Origin: Maratus speciosus
Taxonomy: Eukaryota > Arthropoda > Arachnida > Araneae > Salticidae
Direction: 5' to 3'
Length of the DNA stretch: 64,000 nucleotides
NCBI GenBank assembly: GCA_963932465.1
Contig: OZ010791.1
Span: 318,180,283 to 318,244,282 of the forward strand
A program made the translations under genes and the position numbers. A model generated the notes under the pieces. That model made no database searches. It was given only the letters and a program-made list of their open reading frames with translations, and had not been told where the DNA came from. Shown here one piece after another: positions 23,978-33,513 of the stretch. How positions within the stretch are numbered: the stretch's first letter is position 1; each line of letters opens with the position of its first letter.

Positions 23978-24993
23978 CCAGTTACCAGGATAAGCCCAGA
24001 TTATATGGTGGTCATTTTTAATAAGAAAATTTATAAGCAGATTAAAGGAGCACCAATGGGTTCCCCAATCTTAAGCAATTTAGCTGATTTCAAGTTACGT
24101 CCATTTGAAGAAAGAATTTTAGTAAAAAACGTTTAAACTCCGTCAGTATGGTACCGTTATGTGGACGACATTTTCATAGTATGGGATAACGGTTTATCTG
24201 AATTGTATGCATTTCTTAACAGAATAAAAAACATGGATCCTAACATGCAATTTACTCTCGAAATAGAAAAGAATTACGAGTTGTCATTTCTTGACGTGAT
24301 GCTAATTAGCAATGCACAGTTTACAGGAAAGTAAATAGGTCTAACAGCATCATTCCTTTTGAAAGTACGTCACCTTTCAACTACAAAATTGCTTCGTTCA
24401 TCTTTTATATAAGACGAGCATTTAGTGTTTGATCTATTAATTATCTTGAAAATTAATTAAATACAATTAGAAAAATTGCAGTTGAGAGCGGTTTTCCAAA
24501 ACGCATTATTGACTAATCAACTCACAGAAAAACCTCATAAAGATACAAAAAATCCCCTGAGTAGTGGGATATATTGCAAAATGAAGTACATTGCAGCACT
24601 GTTCGAAAAACTCAGACCAGACATGTACTCTTTTCGCTTTGGCGTAAACTTAATCGCCACTGCTCTAGTAAAATTGAAAGATCTAGTTAGTTCCAAAACA
24701 GAGCCGATCCCGAAAGATGAAGTTTCTGGAGTATATGTAATTCCACTGTAACAGAAAATATTTATCTCGAATACATAGGAATGACTTCTCGCAAACTTAA
24801 AGACCGTATTAAAAAACATTTGAGAGATTTGAAGTACAACCATTCAACAAGAGCCCTGTAAAGACTTAACCAGAAGCAGAATATAAAAGTTAATTTTGTA
24901 GATTCAAAAATTATATGTCCCTTAAAAAATTATCATGAATCAATTATCCGTGAATCAATAGAAATTATTGCTAAAAGAAAATATTGTTTGTAA
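23978..24993 (+). pseudogene. Penelope-like reverse transcriptase / GIY-YIG pseudogene
   Basis: In the family, reverse transcription is coupled to cleavage by a C-terminal GIY-YIG nuclease. Visible motifs in order are GAPMGSPILSNLADFKLRPF (24047 onward), the polymerase active site YVDDIFIVW (24158-24184) and LSFLDVML (about 24284). Next comes a frameshifted region with PFNYKIASF, then KLRPDMYSFRFGVNL (about 24609) and PKDEVSGVYVI, and after a further frameshift YIGMTSRKLKDRIKKH (about 24774 onward). The frame closes at 24993. Lesions include an in-frame stop at 24134-24136 and at least two frameshifts (near 24330 and 24748). The catalytic DD pair and the GVY/YIG residues are still readable. 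The N-terminal fingers region is missing. Confidence 0.9.
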
Positions 24994-25559
24994 TGACGCT
25001 TTATCCTACAACATACCCAGAATTTGGCTCAGTTTGCTTAAATAATCATAAAACAAGTAATATTCCATTTCCATTTTTATCCATATATTTATTTTCCCAA
25101 TGCCTTTCGGATCTAAAAATTATTTTCACTTTCACTCCTTCCGACACTAACTACGTGAAATTTGAAAATAAGATGTTAATAACAGTGTTTTTTATTCTCG
25201 ACGAAGAAAATGTTTATAGCTGAAGGTACTACAATGTACTAAAGTAATTTAACATCTTTAAAAATATTTGCTGTCATCTTTTAAGTATTCTGCACATAGC
25301 GTAATTTTAAGTTTAACTTTTTAAAGATGAATTTAACATTCTATTTATTTGTTTGCTGATTCATATATTTTAGAATTCATTTAAACTTATTAAGAGGTGA
25401 TGGATAAGCTTTTGTCACTAAATTTTCTTTATATGGATAACACGATACACAAGAAGCATTTCAAGATCATCATCCTCTTTAACAATTTTAAGTAGCCATT
25501 ATTTCCCACCACAACACATTTTCTCCGTTTTCCCTTTCCCAATATCGTTAATTGTGGCT

Positions 25560-25987
25560 TTGAGAACCAGAGTGGGCTATCCCACATTTTTGTGAAAAAT
25601 GAATTTGAAAAGTCAAAGCATTGTTTGCCATGACATCTATTATCGCTACATAAAGAATTTTAACAATTTCGAAACTATTCAACTTATAAAGCTAGTTTAA
25701 TTTATTGTCAGACTTATCTTGTTTATCAATGTGCCAGTGAAAAGGGAATCAAGTGACTTGGTCACCCTGGCACTGCCAACATAATCATCATTGCTGTCTG
25801 ATCAAGTTTTATCCTCTGGCCACTTCACAAACTGATTTAAAAGAGTTTGTTAGTAGATAGATATTTACCATCTACCCATTACCTTTAAAAACTGGCTTAA
25901 AAGAGTTTAATACAAATTTGTTCCAAATTTTCAAATGCATTTTACTCGAAATCACAAACTGAAAGGTTGGGTCACTCTGGTTCTCAA
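25560..25987. mobile_element. Short inverted-repeat element, 430 bp
   Basis: TTGAGAACCAGAGTG at 25560-25574 is matched inverted by CACTCTGGTTCTCAA at 25973-25987. A related motif, GGTCACCCTGGCA, lies inside near 25759. The interior contains two similar ACTGGCTTAAAAGAGTTT / ACTGATTTAAAAGAGTTT segments (about 25830 and 25890). The repeats are short, so chance cannot be fully excluded. Confidence 0.4.
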
Positions 25988-26518
25988 TGACTCAATTGTC
26001 TTCCATGCATATTTTAAAATTTAAAATTGTATAATTGGTCATGTAAATTTATTTACTGTGTAGAATACATGAAGTGGAGTCATATGTATTTACTATCTAC
26101 ACATTACCTTTTCTAATGCTATTTAAGATTTATAAATTTTATAACGTTGATAATACCTCGTTTTGATATTTCATGTATTTTTTAGGTTAAATATTTTCAA
26201 GACAGTCAGGTTTATATTTTTTAAGTAGTTTTACATGTAAAATATTCTCCATGTGACATGCAGAAAAGCAAATAGAAGTAGAAAGCTCACTTAATAAATA
26301 ATGGAAAACGTTACGAAAAATTTTAAAGTACAATTTTAACCAGAAAAAATATATAGACTTTTAATACTGTAAAATTTATGTCAAAATTTTTAAAAATACT
26401 ATCTGTTTATTTTTTCTGGCGTAAATTCTACTTTAAACCTTTAATTTGAATTTTTTTAAGAATCCTATTTAAAAAAAATTGATTTTTTTTTAAATTTTGC
26501 TTATATTTTATTTGCTTT
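25988..26518. other. A+T-rich sequence, nothing recognised
   Basis: No open frame of interest, terminal repeat or promoter-like signal was seen here. Confidence 0.5.
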
Positions 26519-27149
26519 CAGTGTTCAACTACACTGCCTAGAATAGATAGTGTGTCGTTCATTAGTTGCCAACGCGTTTTCTTTTGGTCTTGAAAAGAAG
26601 GATGCCACAAGGTGGCGCGCATGTTATTACCGACTGGAATTTTCAAAGCTTTTAGCCCGGTAACAGTGAAGCATATCGTAAATGAACGCGAGTTTTTCAC
26701 ATGAAGTTTAAGATCCATGTTTGTTTTAAAAAACAAAATATCTAGAAAAAAAAAACTATGAGAAAAAAACCGAGAAAAAAAGAAAAAATACTGAGAAAAA
26801 AAAAAAAACTAACAAGAAATATCAGCAAAGGTATTGCTTTGTGGGCGTATATATTTCATATAGTAAGCAAATAAAATAAATATAATTTAAATGCTGTTTT
26901 TTATTCATGCACAATGCACTGAAAATTATTTTAAAATATCAATATTGGTTTACACAACTTTGGATGTACAATCCGTTTGTACTTTGTTTTGAATTGGGAA
27001 TATTTGTAATTTCTAAACCTATGTTGCTTTTGCATGCATAATACAAAGGGAAAAGAAGAAGAAAAAATGTTTATAATTTTTTCTTAAGAATTTTAATAAG
27101 TGATTCCCAGTGTCGGAAAGATTTATTTAACAAATGGGCCTTTGTTTTG

Positions 27150-27500
27150 AAAATAACACTAAGTAAATATTGTTATTGGGAATTTATTTTTAAATATTAA
27201 TTGCATGTTTGCACATTTTTGGAAGTAGTGATCAGTTGTTGATACTTGCAAATAAAGCTAAAGTGAATTTAACATTTGAATTTATTTTTGAAATTATTTA
27301 CTTTTCATACATAATTCATAAAGAAAAATTTTTTATAATTTTTTTTAAGAATTTTAAATATTTTTAAATATTCATAGCATGTTTGCATAGTTTTAGAAAT
27401 AGTGGACAGTTGTAGACGTTTAAAAGTGAACGCAAACTTAAAATGAAATTAATCTTTGAATTTATTTCTGAAATTATTTACTTTTCCTATATATAATACA
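27150..27500. repeat. Two-copy tandem repeat of about 175 bp
   Basis: The block GCATGTTTGCACATTTTTGG ... TTTGAATTTATTTTTGAAAT ... TTTACTTTTCATACATAAT at about 27203-27370 is repeated with divergence at about 27379-27500. The block before 27150 may be a third, weaker copy. There is no coding sequence. Confidence 0.6.
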
Positions 27501-27589
27501 AAAAGCATAAAGAAAGTAGTTGGGTGTGGCAATCCCAAAACTTTCTTCTATCCCATACATGTTAACACTTCAAAATTCGCTATCGCAGT

Positions 27590-27890
27590 GCCAAAATTAA
27601 ATGACAATCTATGCCCATCGTGAGGATTCTGAAATTCCGTACATTAGTTCTTGAAATAGGACTACTGCACATATCGAAAAAATGCAGCATAAAACCGCCA
27701 CCTGTTGGGCGATTTACACCAAAACATAATCAGCAATAATATTTATCACGGCATACCTGAATCTGAAGTTTGATGGAAATTCGTGCATTAGTTAATGAGA
27801 TAGAGCTATTGCGGGAACCGGGAAAGTTTCAGCATAGCCAGGGCCACCTGTTGGGCGATTGACTCTAAAACCAGGGTCCGCACAGACTCC
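27590..27890. repeat. Tandem repeat, left portion (about 150-bp unit, two copies)
   Basis: Units contain CCACCTGTTGGGCGATT (at about 27699 and 27848), the phrase ATTCGTGCATTAGTTA / ATTCCGTACATTAGTTC, and TGAGATAGAGCTATTGCGG / TGAAATAGGACTACTGCAC. The same unit resumes at 29565, beyond an interruption of about 1.7 kb that carries the minisatellite. Confidence 0.75.
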
Positions 27891-28189
27891 TTAGACTCCT
27901 TGGAAACTCCTTAGAAATGAAAACATTCCAAAGTAGTACTTAGAACTACTTAGATAAGCAAACCACTCCTTAGAAACTCCTTAAATTGTATTGTGGCTTC
28001 GGACGCAAGCGATATTGTGCAAAGGAAAAAAAATCGTGATTGTAAAAAGCACGGTAAATCCTTTATGCATGTCATTCATCTGAAGCACAGCATTGATTGG
28101 TTAGGAGAATCTTAATAGCAGGGTCTCCCGCTAGGTCCGTTTTTCAATTATTAGGTCCGTAAAGTCCGTTTTTCGACACTGTTAACCGA

Positions 28190-29065
28190 CCTTTATTTTA
28201 AAATTTATCGATGTTTGGCATTTAGCCGAGAATCTCAGAAAAATCGCGCTTTTCGCGAATATGTTCCAAAGAATACAGTCAAATTTCGTAAATCGATCTA
28301 GGAAAAAATTCGTACATTTTGTCGAAGGACCGTGAAAAAATGCGAATTTATCCAGCAGACCGCGGAAAAACTCGAATTTCTTCATAAGATCGTGAAAAAG
28401 ACGCGAATTCCATAAAAGACAGCAAAAAAAAAAGACGCATTTATTTAACGGATCGCGAAAAAAACGCGAATTTCGTTAAAAGATCGAGAAGAAAAGCGGA
28501 TTTCCTCAAAAGATCGCGAAAAAATTCGAATTTTCTCAAAAGATCGTGAAAAACAGGCAAATTTCTTCAAAAGATAGCGAAAAACACGTAAATTTCTTCT
28601 AAATATTGCAAAAAACGCACGAAATTCGTCAAAGAATCACTAAAAACATTCTAATTTCGTCAAAGGATTGCAAAAAACACGCAAATTTCGGCAAAGGATC
28701 GCGAAAAGCATGCAGTTTCCATCAAAAGATCGCGAAAAAACGTGAGTTCCGTCAAATTATCGAAATAAAACGCGAATTCCATTAAAAGATCGCGAAAAAA
28801 CGCGAATTCCCCCCCCCCAGAAGATCGCGAAAAACACGCGAATTTCCTCAAAAGACCACGAAAAATGCACCAATTTCGTCAAAAGATCGCAAAAAACACA
28901 CAAATTACGTCAAATGATCGCCAAAATTCGCGAATTTCGTCAAGGGATCGCAAAAAACGTGAATTTCCCTCATAACATCACGAAAAAGAACGCGAATTCC
29001 CCAGAAGATCGCGAAAAAACCGAGAATTTCATCATAACATTCCGAAAAAAATGCGAATTTCGTCA
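28190..29065. repeat. Minisatellite with about 30-bp unit (GATCGCGAAAAAACGCGAATTTC type)
   Basis: About 28 degenerate copies of a unit near AAAAGATCGCGAAAAAACGC plus GAATTTCGTC follow each other head to tail. There is a C run at 28808-28818. Short open frames at 28182-28385, 28660-28851 and 28914-29171 are by-products (they read as repeats of FAFFRDLL or KNANFP type). The flank at about 29080-29100 contains AAAGCGATTACAGCTG, similar to the flank of the inverted array at 46.7-47.3 kb. Confidence 0.9.
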
Positions 29066-29564
29066 AAGTTTCATCTTTAAAGAAAGCGATTACAGCTGTT
29101 CTAAAAGAATAAATTCAAAACATTTTTTTTCCTTGTATGTTGCGTTTAGCATTCTTTTTTTTGCCTTATAAAATTTTCTTTAAGATGTATCATGTATGTG
29201 ATATACATAATAAATGTTTGGGGTTTGACTAATCTCTATTTCTATGACCATTGGTCACTGCATAAAAAAGTTGATTGTCTATTTTGTATTTAAACTTACG
29301 AAATCAGCGAGCAATATATTGTGAGTACTGTGCAATTTCAGCACTAACAATTAGATTCTAATAGAGTAAAATTTGTTTTTGAAATGTTTTTCTCTCAATA
29401 AATTGGGCATTAAAAATTAGAATCTGCACATCACATAGCGATGCAGCACATGAAAACAACAACAACAACGGCAAATCCTTAAAATTTTTTGGACTGCTTG
29501 GATTTTTTTCTTCCCAACTCTGTATGAACTCTGTAATAAAACTTAAATAGAACCAATTCATATC

Positions 29565-29800
29565 AAGGATTAACTTAATCTGAAGGTTGATGAAAATCCG
29601 TGCATTAGAGTTCTTGAGATAGAGCTATTTCGGAAATCGTGAAAAATGCAGCATAGCAGCGCTTCCTGTTTAGCGATTTACACCAAAAACTAATCAGTAT
29701 CAATCTGTATCAGGGACTACCTGAATATAATTTTTTATTAAATTCAGTGCGACAGTTCTTGAGATGAGCACCTACAAAATTTGTGTCACATACAGACAGA
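29565..29800. repeat. Tandem repeat, right portion (about 1.5 units)
   Basis: AATCCGTGCATTAGAGTTCT, TGAGATAGAGCTATTTCGGA and AGCAGCGCTTCCTGTTTAGC match the units at 27590-27890. CACCAAAAACTAATCAG and the start of a further copy with 'TCTTGAGATGAGCACCT' follow. This places the 27890-29565 segment as an insertion into, or expansion within, an older array. Confidence 0.7.
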
Positions 29801-30439
29801 GTCAGACTCAGAAAGAGACTTTTGTAAATTGTAAAAACTTGTTTTTTGGAATCTCTGACCCCTAAAACGTGTAAATCCATCAAAAACTGGAATTCAAAAA
29901 TTTTCACGAATCCAATACTTTCTTGTAAAGATATAAGAGTAAAAAAAATGCTATTTTGAATTTATTTTTTAAAATTTGTATGTTTGAGCAATTTCGGAAA
30001 TACTATCGATTTTTTTTTCTTTTTTAGAATCGGGGAGTTTCCTTCTTTTAGTACATATATAATGGCCAGTGAGTGTGAAAAAGAGTCATTTAAAAAAATT
30101 TGTCTATGTTCTATAATAACAATTTGTAAAAAATATATTCATTATTTAAATATTTCAGAGTTGTTTACATGTAAATATCAATTCCTATAGTTAAATGTTT
30201 TCTTATATGATGTCAAAATAAGTATATAAAAAGCACTAATTTACATCCGATTAATAATCTGCTTTCAGAAATTTCCAGTCTGTACTACATCCAGCGCCAT
30301 CTACTAGAGGTTTACTTTCGCATGAATTTTTTAAGCGTCGAACTGCACACTATATATTCTAGGACTGTAGTTCAACATTTTTTTTCTAAAAAATAATAAC
30401 AAAAGAGACAAAAGAAACTGATACCAAACGGTTAAGAAA

Positions 30440-30505
30440 ATTGGAATTCCCCCTCTAAAAAGTCAAATTGCCCCACGGTGGGGCGTACGTTGGGAACCAC
30501 TGGCA
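30440..30505 (-). mobile_element. Solo hAT-like terminal inverted repeat
   Basis: Read on the minus strand, the end is CAGTGGTTCCCAACGTACGC followed by CCCCACCGTGGGGCAATTTG. CAGTGGTTCCCAA-type ends followed by a CCAC/GTGG palindrome are typical of many hAT elements. No matching opposite end was found in the window, so this is a solo or truncated remnant. Confidence 0.45.
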
Positions 30506-30925
30506 TAGACGTCTACACCTTTATGTCATTCATTGATTTTGAAATGGCTTTTGACGTATTACGATCGCTTTTCATTTGAAGAAACATATTGAACACTACA
30601 CTTTTATGCCTTTTTATTTATAATTTTGTCTCATTACAGAGAAAAAAAAATTAAAGAACTAAACTATATTTCCTGATTTACTATAGTAATACCTGTCTGT
30701 AAAACATACTAGTAGTCAAACTAGGTACAAACTTGTCGACAATTTTCCTCAAGAAGTGTGTGACAGGTATGCTTTATTTAAAATAAAGGTAATCGTTTGT
30801 GCTGGTTCTTATGACATCCAAAAGTAAAATGTAATTTATTTATCTGTGCTTGCTAAAGGTAAACTAGTCTTCTTGTTATATCAATTAGTATCACAGAAGT
30901 TAGTTCACAGAAGTTAGTATCACAG

Positions 30926-31028
30926 TAGAAATTAAGTGATGCCATAACGGCACCAGCGCCTCTCAAGGGGCCAAGAAATTTGGTTTGATACCACTCAATA
31001 TGCTTTTTTTAAATTTTATTACATAAAA
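30926..31028 (+). repeat. 103-bp dispersed repeat, copy 1 (possible small SINE)
   Basis: It begins GAAATTAAGTGATGCCATAA and ends near AATTTTATTACATAA. It contains GGTTTGATACC (about 30980-30990), one mismatch from a polymerase III B-box. It is nearly identical to 31987-32088. A tRNA-derived origin is a guess based on that box. Confidence 0.6.
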
Positions 31029-31078
31029 TCATCACATATAAATAAATAAATAAACCGCCAAAAAAAATAAAATATATA

Positions 31079-32635
31079 AGGTTAGTTGCGGCAACTGGGA
31101 CATGATTTTACAATGTGACTCTGGAGCTTCTGACAATTCAGTTTCAAAAAACTAATGTTCATTTGAATTAAAGCTTGAACTTCTGTAAATGTGTTCAGTT
31201 AGGTTCCCTCTATCAGGCAGAAATGCTCAAAATTACATTTTAATATTTAAAAATATAACAATATGCATATTTCATCTTTCTTTCCTCATGGGTCCAGTTG
31301 CCCCCCAAAATAGGGTAACTGGACCAGGGGGGGTCTATGTTCCACACGCGTGCATATTTTTTCATATCGGATATCAGGTCATGTTTGAAAAAGTGTAAAC
31401 AACTGAAAAAAAATTTAATCCAGGCAGATCATGTAAATATATGTCAATAAACAGCGTTGTAAGGGAAACCTTTGCTGTCAATGTGCCTAAAAAAAGCACT
31501 AAAAGTGAAAATATTAGATATATTTATACCAAAAACATAAGGACGTACTTATGTACTTTAATGTAGATAATAAGTATAAAAGTCACATGGGTATTTTAAG
31601 GAAAAAAACAGCAAGGAAAATCTATGAACAAACTGCTACGTAAGTACTTAAGTACTTTATCCAGGGGTCGCATTATATAGGGAAAATTTTATTGTTCCTA
31701 CCAGAGCCCTTACATAAAGGTGCGATGAAGATATTATTTTCAAAATAGTGGTAGGAATGATAAAAGTTTCCCTATAAAATGGGGCCCCTGTGTATAGTAC
31801 AATTTCAAGGTCTGGCTATCTCGCTTTTAGGGGCAAGGTACTTGCATTCGTAAAATGTTGAAATAATTTAATGACACCAATATTTACAAGAGAATCTATC
31901 TGAAAGGAAGTAAAAGTATATTTTCGCGTACTTAATAAAGGTGAAAATTTCATTATAAAATTCAAGTGCCACTGTGGCAATTAGGAATTGAAATTAAGTG
32001 ATGCCATAACGGCACCAGCGCCTCTCAAGGGGCCAAGAAATTTGGTTTGATACCACTCAATATGCTTTTTTTAAATTTCATTACATAATTTTAATTAGGC
32101 ATTCTATCATTTTATTTATTGTGAGCAAAAAACAATGGAGAAATTTACTTCCCGTAGTAACAGAAACACAAGAAAATTATTTATAACTATTGGGGTAACT
32201 GGATCCAGCATGGTCCAGCTACCCCGGATACATGTCCCAGTTATCCCATTCTTGAAAAATATATGGGGTAACTGGGACACCGAGCTTACATTTGAAACAT
32301 GAAGTAAATATGTATAGATACCTAATAATATTAATGTAGTTATATGTCTAATCTTAAAAAAAAATTATTGTTTAATAAAAGTACTTACAGTATTTTAATA
32401 ATGAGCCGAGGAAGTTCAACCATATAGACGTTGTTTAAAAAAAAAAGAATCGCAAATTTTTGACAACCTATTACAGCAAAGTGAGAGTTATGATTGAGTT
32501 GATACATGTTGTTTTAGGAAGTAGAGATTAAGGGCCATTGTTCACAAAAGCTAAAACTTAAAAAACACCAACAGTTTTTTTATAAAACAGCCTATGGCCC
32601 AGTTACCTCGTGGTTTCAGTTACCCCAACTAACCT
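31079..32635. mobile_element. 1.56-kb TA-flanked inverted-repeat element
   Basis: The left end AGGTTAGTTGCGGCAACTGG, after TA at 31077-31078, is matched by the right end (read inverted) AGGTTAGTTGGGGTAACTGA, before TA at 32636-32637. Copies of the GGGTAACTGG motif recur inside in both orientations (near 31310, 32190, 32220, 32245 and 32265), which suggests subterminal binding sites for a transposase. No transposase frame is readable. TA duplication and recurrent terminal motifs fit a Tc1/mariner/pogo-type non-autonomous element. Confidence 0.7.
31987..32088 (+). repeat. 103-bp dispersed repeat, copy 2
   Basis: It matches 30926-31028 almost base for base and differs mainly at the 3' end (TTTCATTACATAATTTT). 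This copy lies inside the TA-flanked element at 31079-32635, whereas copy 1 lies just outside it. The two copies therefore were not both carried in by that element. Confidence 0.65.
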
Positions 32636-32684
32636 TAAGTGATATAATAAGTTAATATAAAGCTAGAATCCGAAGAGATGCTAT

Positions 32685-32688
32685 CGCT

Positions 32689-32720
<32 letters not shown>

Positions 32721-32850
32721 TAAGCGAATAAAAATGACTTACATTTTAGGCTAAAGAAGCTGACCCCTGCCCACCCCCTTGAACGCAAACTTTTAATAGT
32801 GGACAATTTCCAGGACCATGATCTGTCTGCTATTCTGAGGTTGTACTGTA
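32685..32850. mobile_element. Poly(T) run and solo pogo-type end
   Basis: A T run of about 30 bases (32689-32719) is followed by a stretch ending TCTGCTATTCTGAGGTTGTA then CTGTA. Inverted, this is TACAGTACAACCTCAGAATA, the end sequence of the pogo family at 15179 and 54992. Only the right end is present. Confidence 0.5.
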
Positions 32851-33280
32851 TATATGTATATCGTAATTTTCAAACTAAATATTCAACCTAATTTAAATCA
32901 TATAAGATTTATAAAATTATATTTTCTTCCCAAATTTATTTCAAAGATAATTTATGAAACGATTCATTAAGTTTTGGAAATAAAGCATGCAAGACATTGA
33001 AAGTTAACCATAGAAACGAAACCTATATGAACACGAAACTCGAATTTCATTGTACAATGATTGATGTAATAATCATTGTACATATTTTGTAACAAACTTG
33101 ATATAATGATTATTATAGAATGAATTATTGAGAAAATAATTCGTTCGAAGGAAATAAAAGTAATGATGACAAAATAATAAACAAAATGCTAATTTAATAC
33201 AAGAATGTTCGGAAAAAGTAGCAAAAGTTAAGAAAGTGAATAATATTGAAGGGAACGAATATTTTTTCCAACTGGATTAA
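32851..33280. other. A+T-rich sequence with a short hairpin
   Basis: GTACAATGATT and its inverted match AATCATTGTAC form a stem at about 33052-33081. There is no coding sequence. Confidence 0.4.
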
Positions 33281-33513
33281 ATCATATTCAAGGCTGGAGT
33301 AGCACAGCTCGGGTGAATGAAACTAGCTCTGCAGTTCGTAGCCAAGTCCAACTAATAAGAGAGTGAATTGTGTCAGCCAGGTATCGGTCCGGATAACCTA
33401 ACAGGTAAGGCATTGGCACGGCACGCCAAGTATCCAGGTTCGATCCCTGGTCTGGGCATTTTTCGCTCTGTTGGAATAAACTTCAACTGTGCTACTCCAG
33501 CCTTGAATATGAT
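33281..33513. mobile_element. 233-bp element with perfect 27-bp inverted repeats enclosing a tRNA-like sequence
   Basis: The left repeat 33281-33307 begins ATCATATTCAAGGCTGG and the right repeat 33487-33513 is its exact inverted copy. Between them is a stretch (33308-33386) with several GCAG/CTGC-type short motifs, then a tRNA-like fold at 33387-33458, then a 28-bp spacer. There is no open frame. The structure could be a MITE that captured a tRNA, a tRNA-derived SINE whose ends fold back, or a tRNA pseudogene inside an older hairpin element. Target-site duplication is not clear, since the flanks ATTAA and AAATG do not match well. Confidence 0.75.
33387..33458 (+). tRNA. tRNA-like sequence, anticodon GGC (Ala-like), probable pseudogene or SINE head
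   Basis: A full cloverleaf can be drawn. The acceptor stem is GTCCGGA (33387-33393) with TCTGGGC (33451-33457), 7 pairs including two G-T. The anticodon stem is TTGGC (33413-33417) with GCCAA (33425-33429). The T stem is CCAGG with CCTGG around the loop TTCGATC (33439-33445), and an A follows as discriminator. The B-box GGTTCGATCCC is intact. Position 33, before the anticodon GGC, is C where U is nearly universal, and the D stem is weak (ACC against GGC). The body resembles arginine-type tRNAs in the D loop (CCTAACAGGTAAGGC) although the anticodon would be alanine. These defects argue against a functional tRNA. Confidence 0.55.

Larger units (their letters stand above)
23050..25320 (+). mobile_element. 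Penelope-like retroelement with an inverted partial copy at its left
   Basis: The right part (about 23975-25320) reads on the plus strand as a Penelope-type reverse transcriptase followed by a GIY-YIG endonuclease domain. The left part (about 23050-23945) is an inverted copy of the right end (24690-25320). It includes the GIY-YIG coding end and the 3' tail, and is interrupted by a SINE. Penelope-like elements are known for terminal repeats that can include an inverted partial copy, and this layout fits that. The arms differ at many positions, so the structure is old. No complete N-terminal half of the reverse transcriptase is present, so the copy is 5'-truncated. Confidence 0.85.
26519..30379. 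mobile_element. 3.9-kb region bounded by about 120-bp inverted repeats
   Basis: The left arm (about 26519-26650), with GTTCAACTACACTGCCTAGA and AGGTGGCGCGCATGTTATTA, is matched inverted by the right arm (about 30258-30379), which reads in reverse GTTGAACTACAGTCCTAGAA and AGATGGCGCTGGATGTAGTA. Identity is imperfect but runs through several blocks in the same order (tip, GGCGC block, GACTGGAA block). The interior holds an interrupted tandem repeat and a minisatellite (separate entries) and no transposase. The frame at 26518-26736 is arm sequence. I read it as a non-autonomous DNA element or a nested composite. The target-site duplication is not clear. Confidence 0.6.

Noticed and set aside
28182..29171. 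Three open frames within the 28-29 kb array
   Set aside because: Their repetitive proteins follow directly from the 30-bp minisatellite unit.
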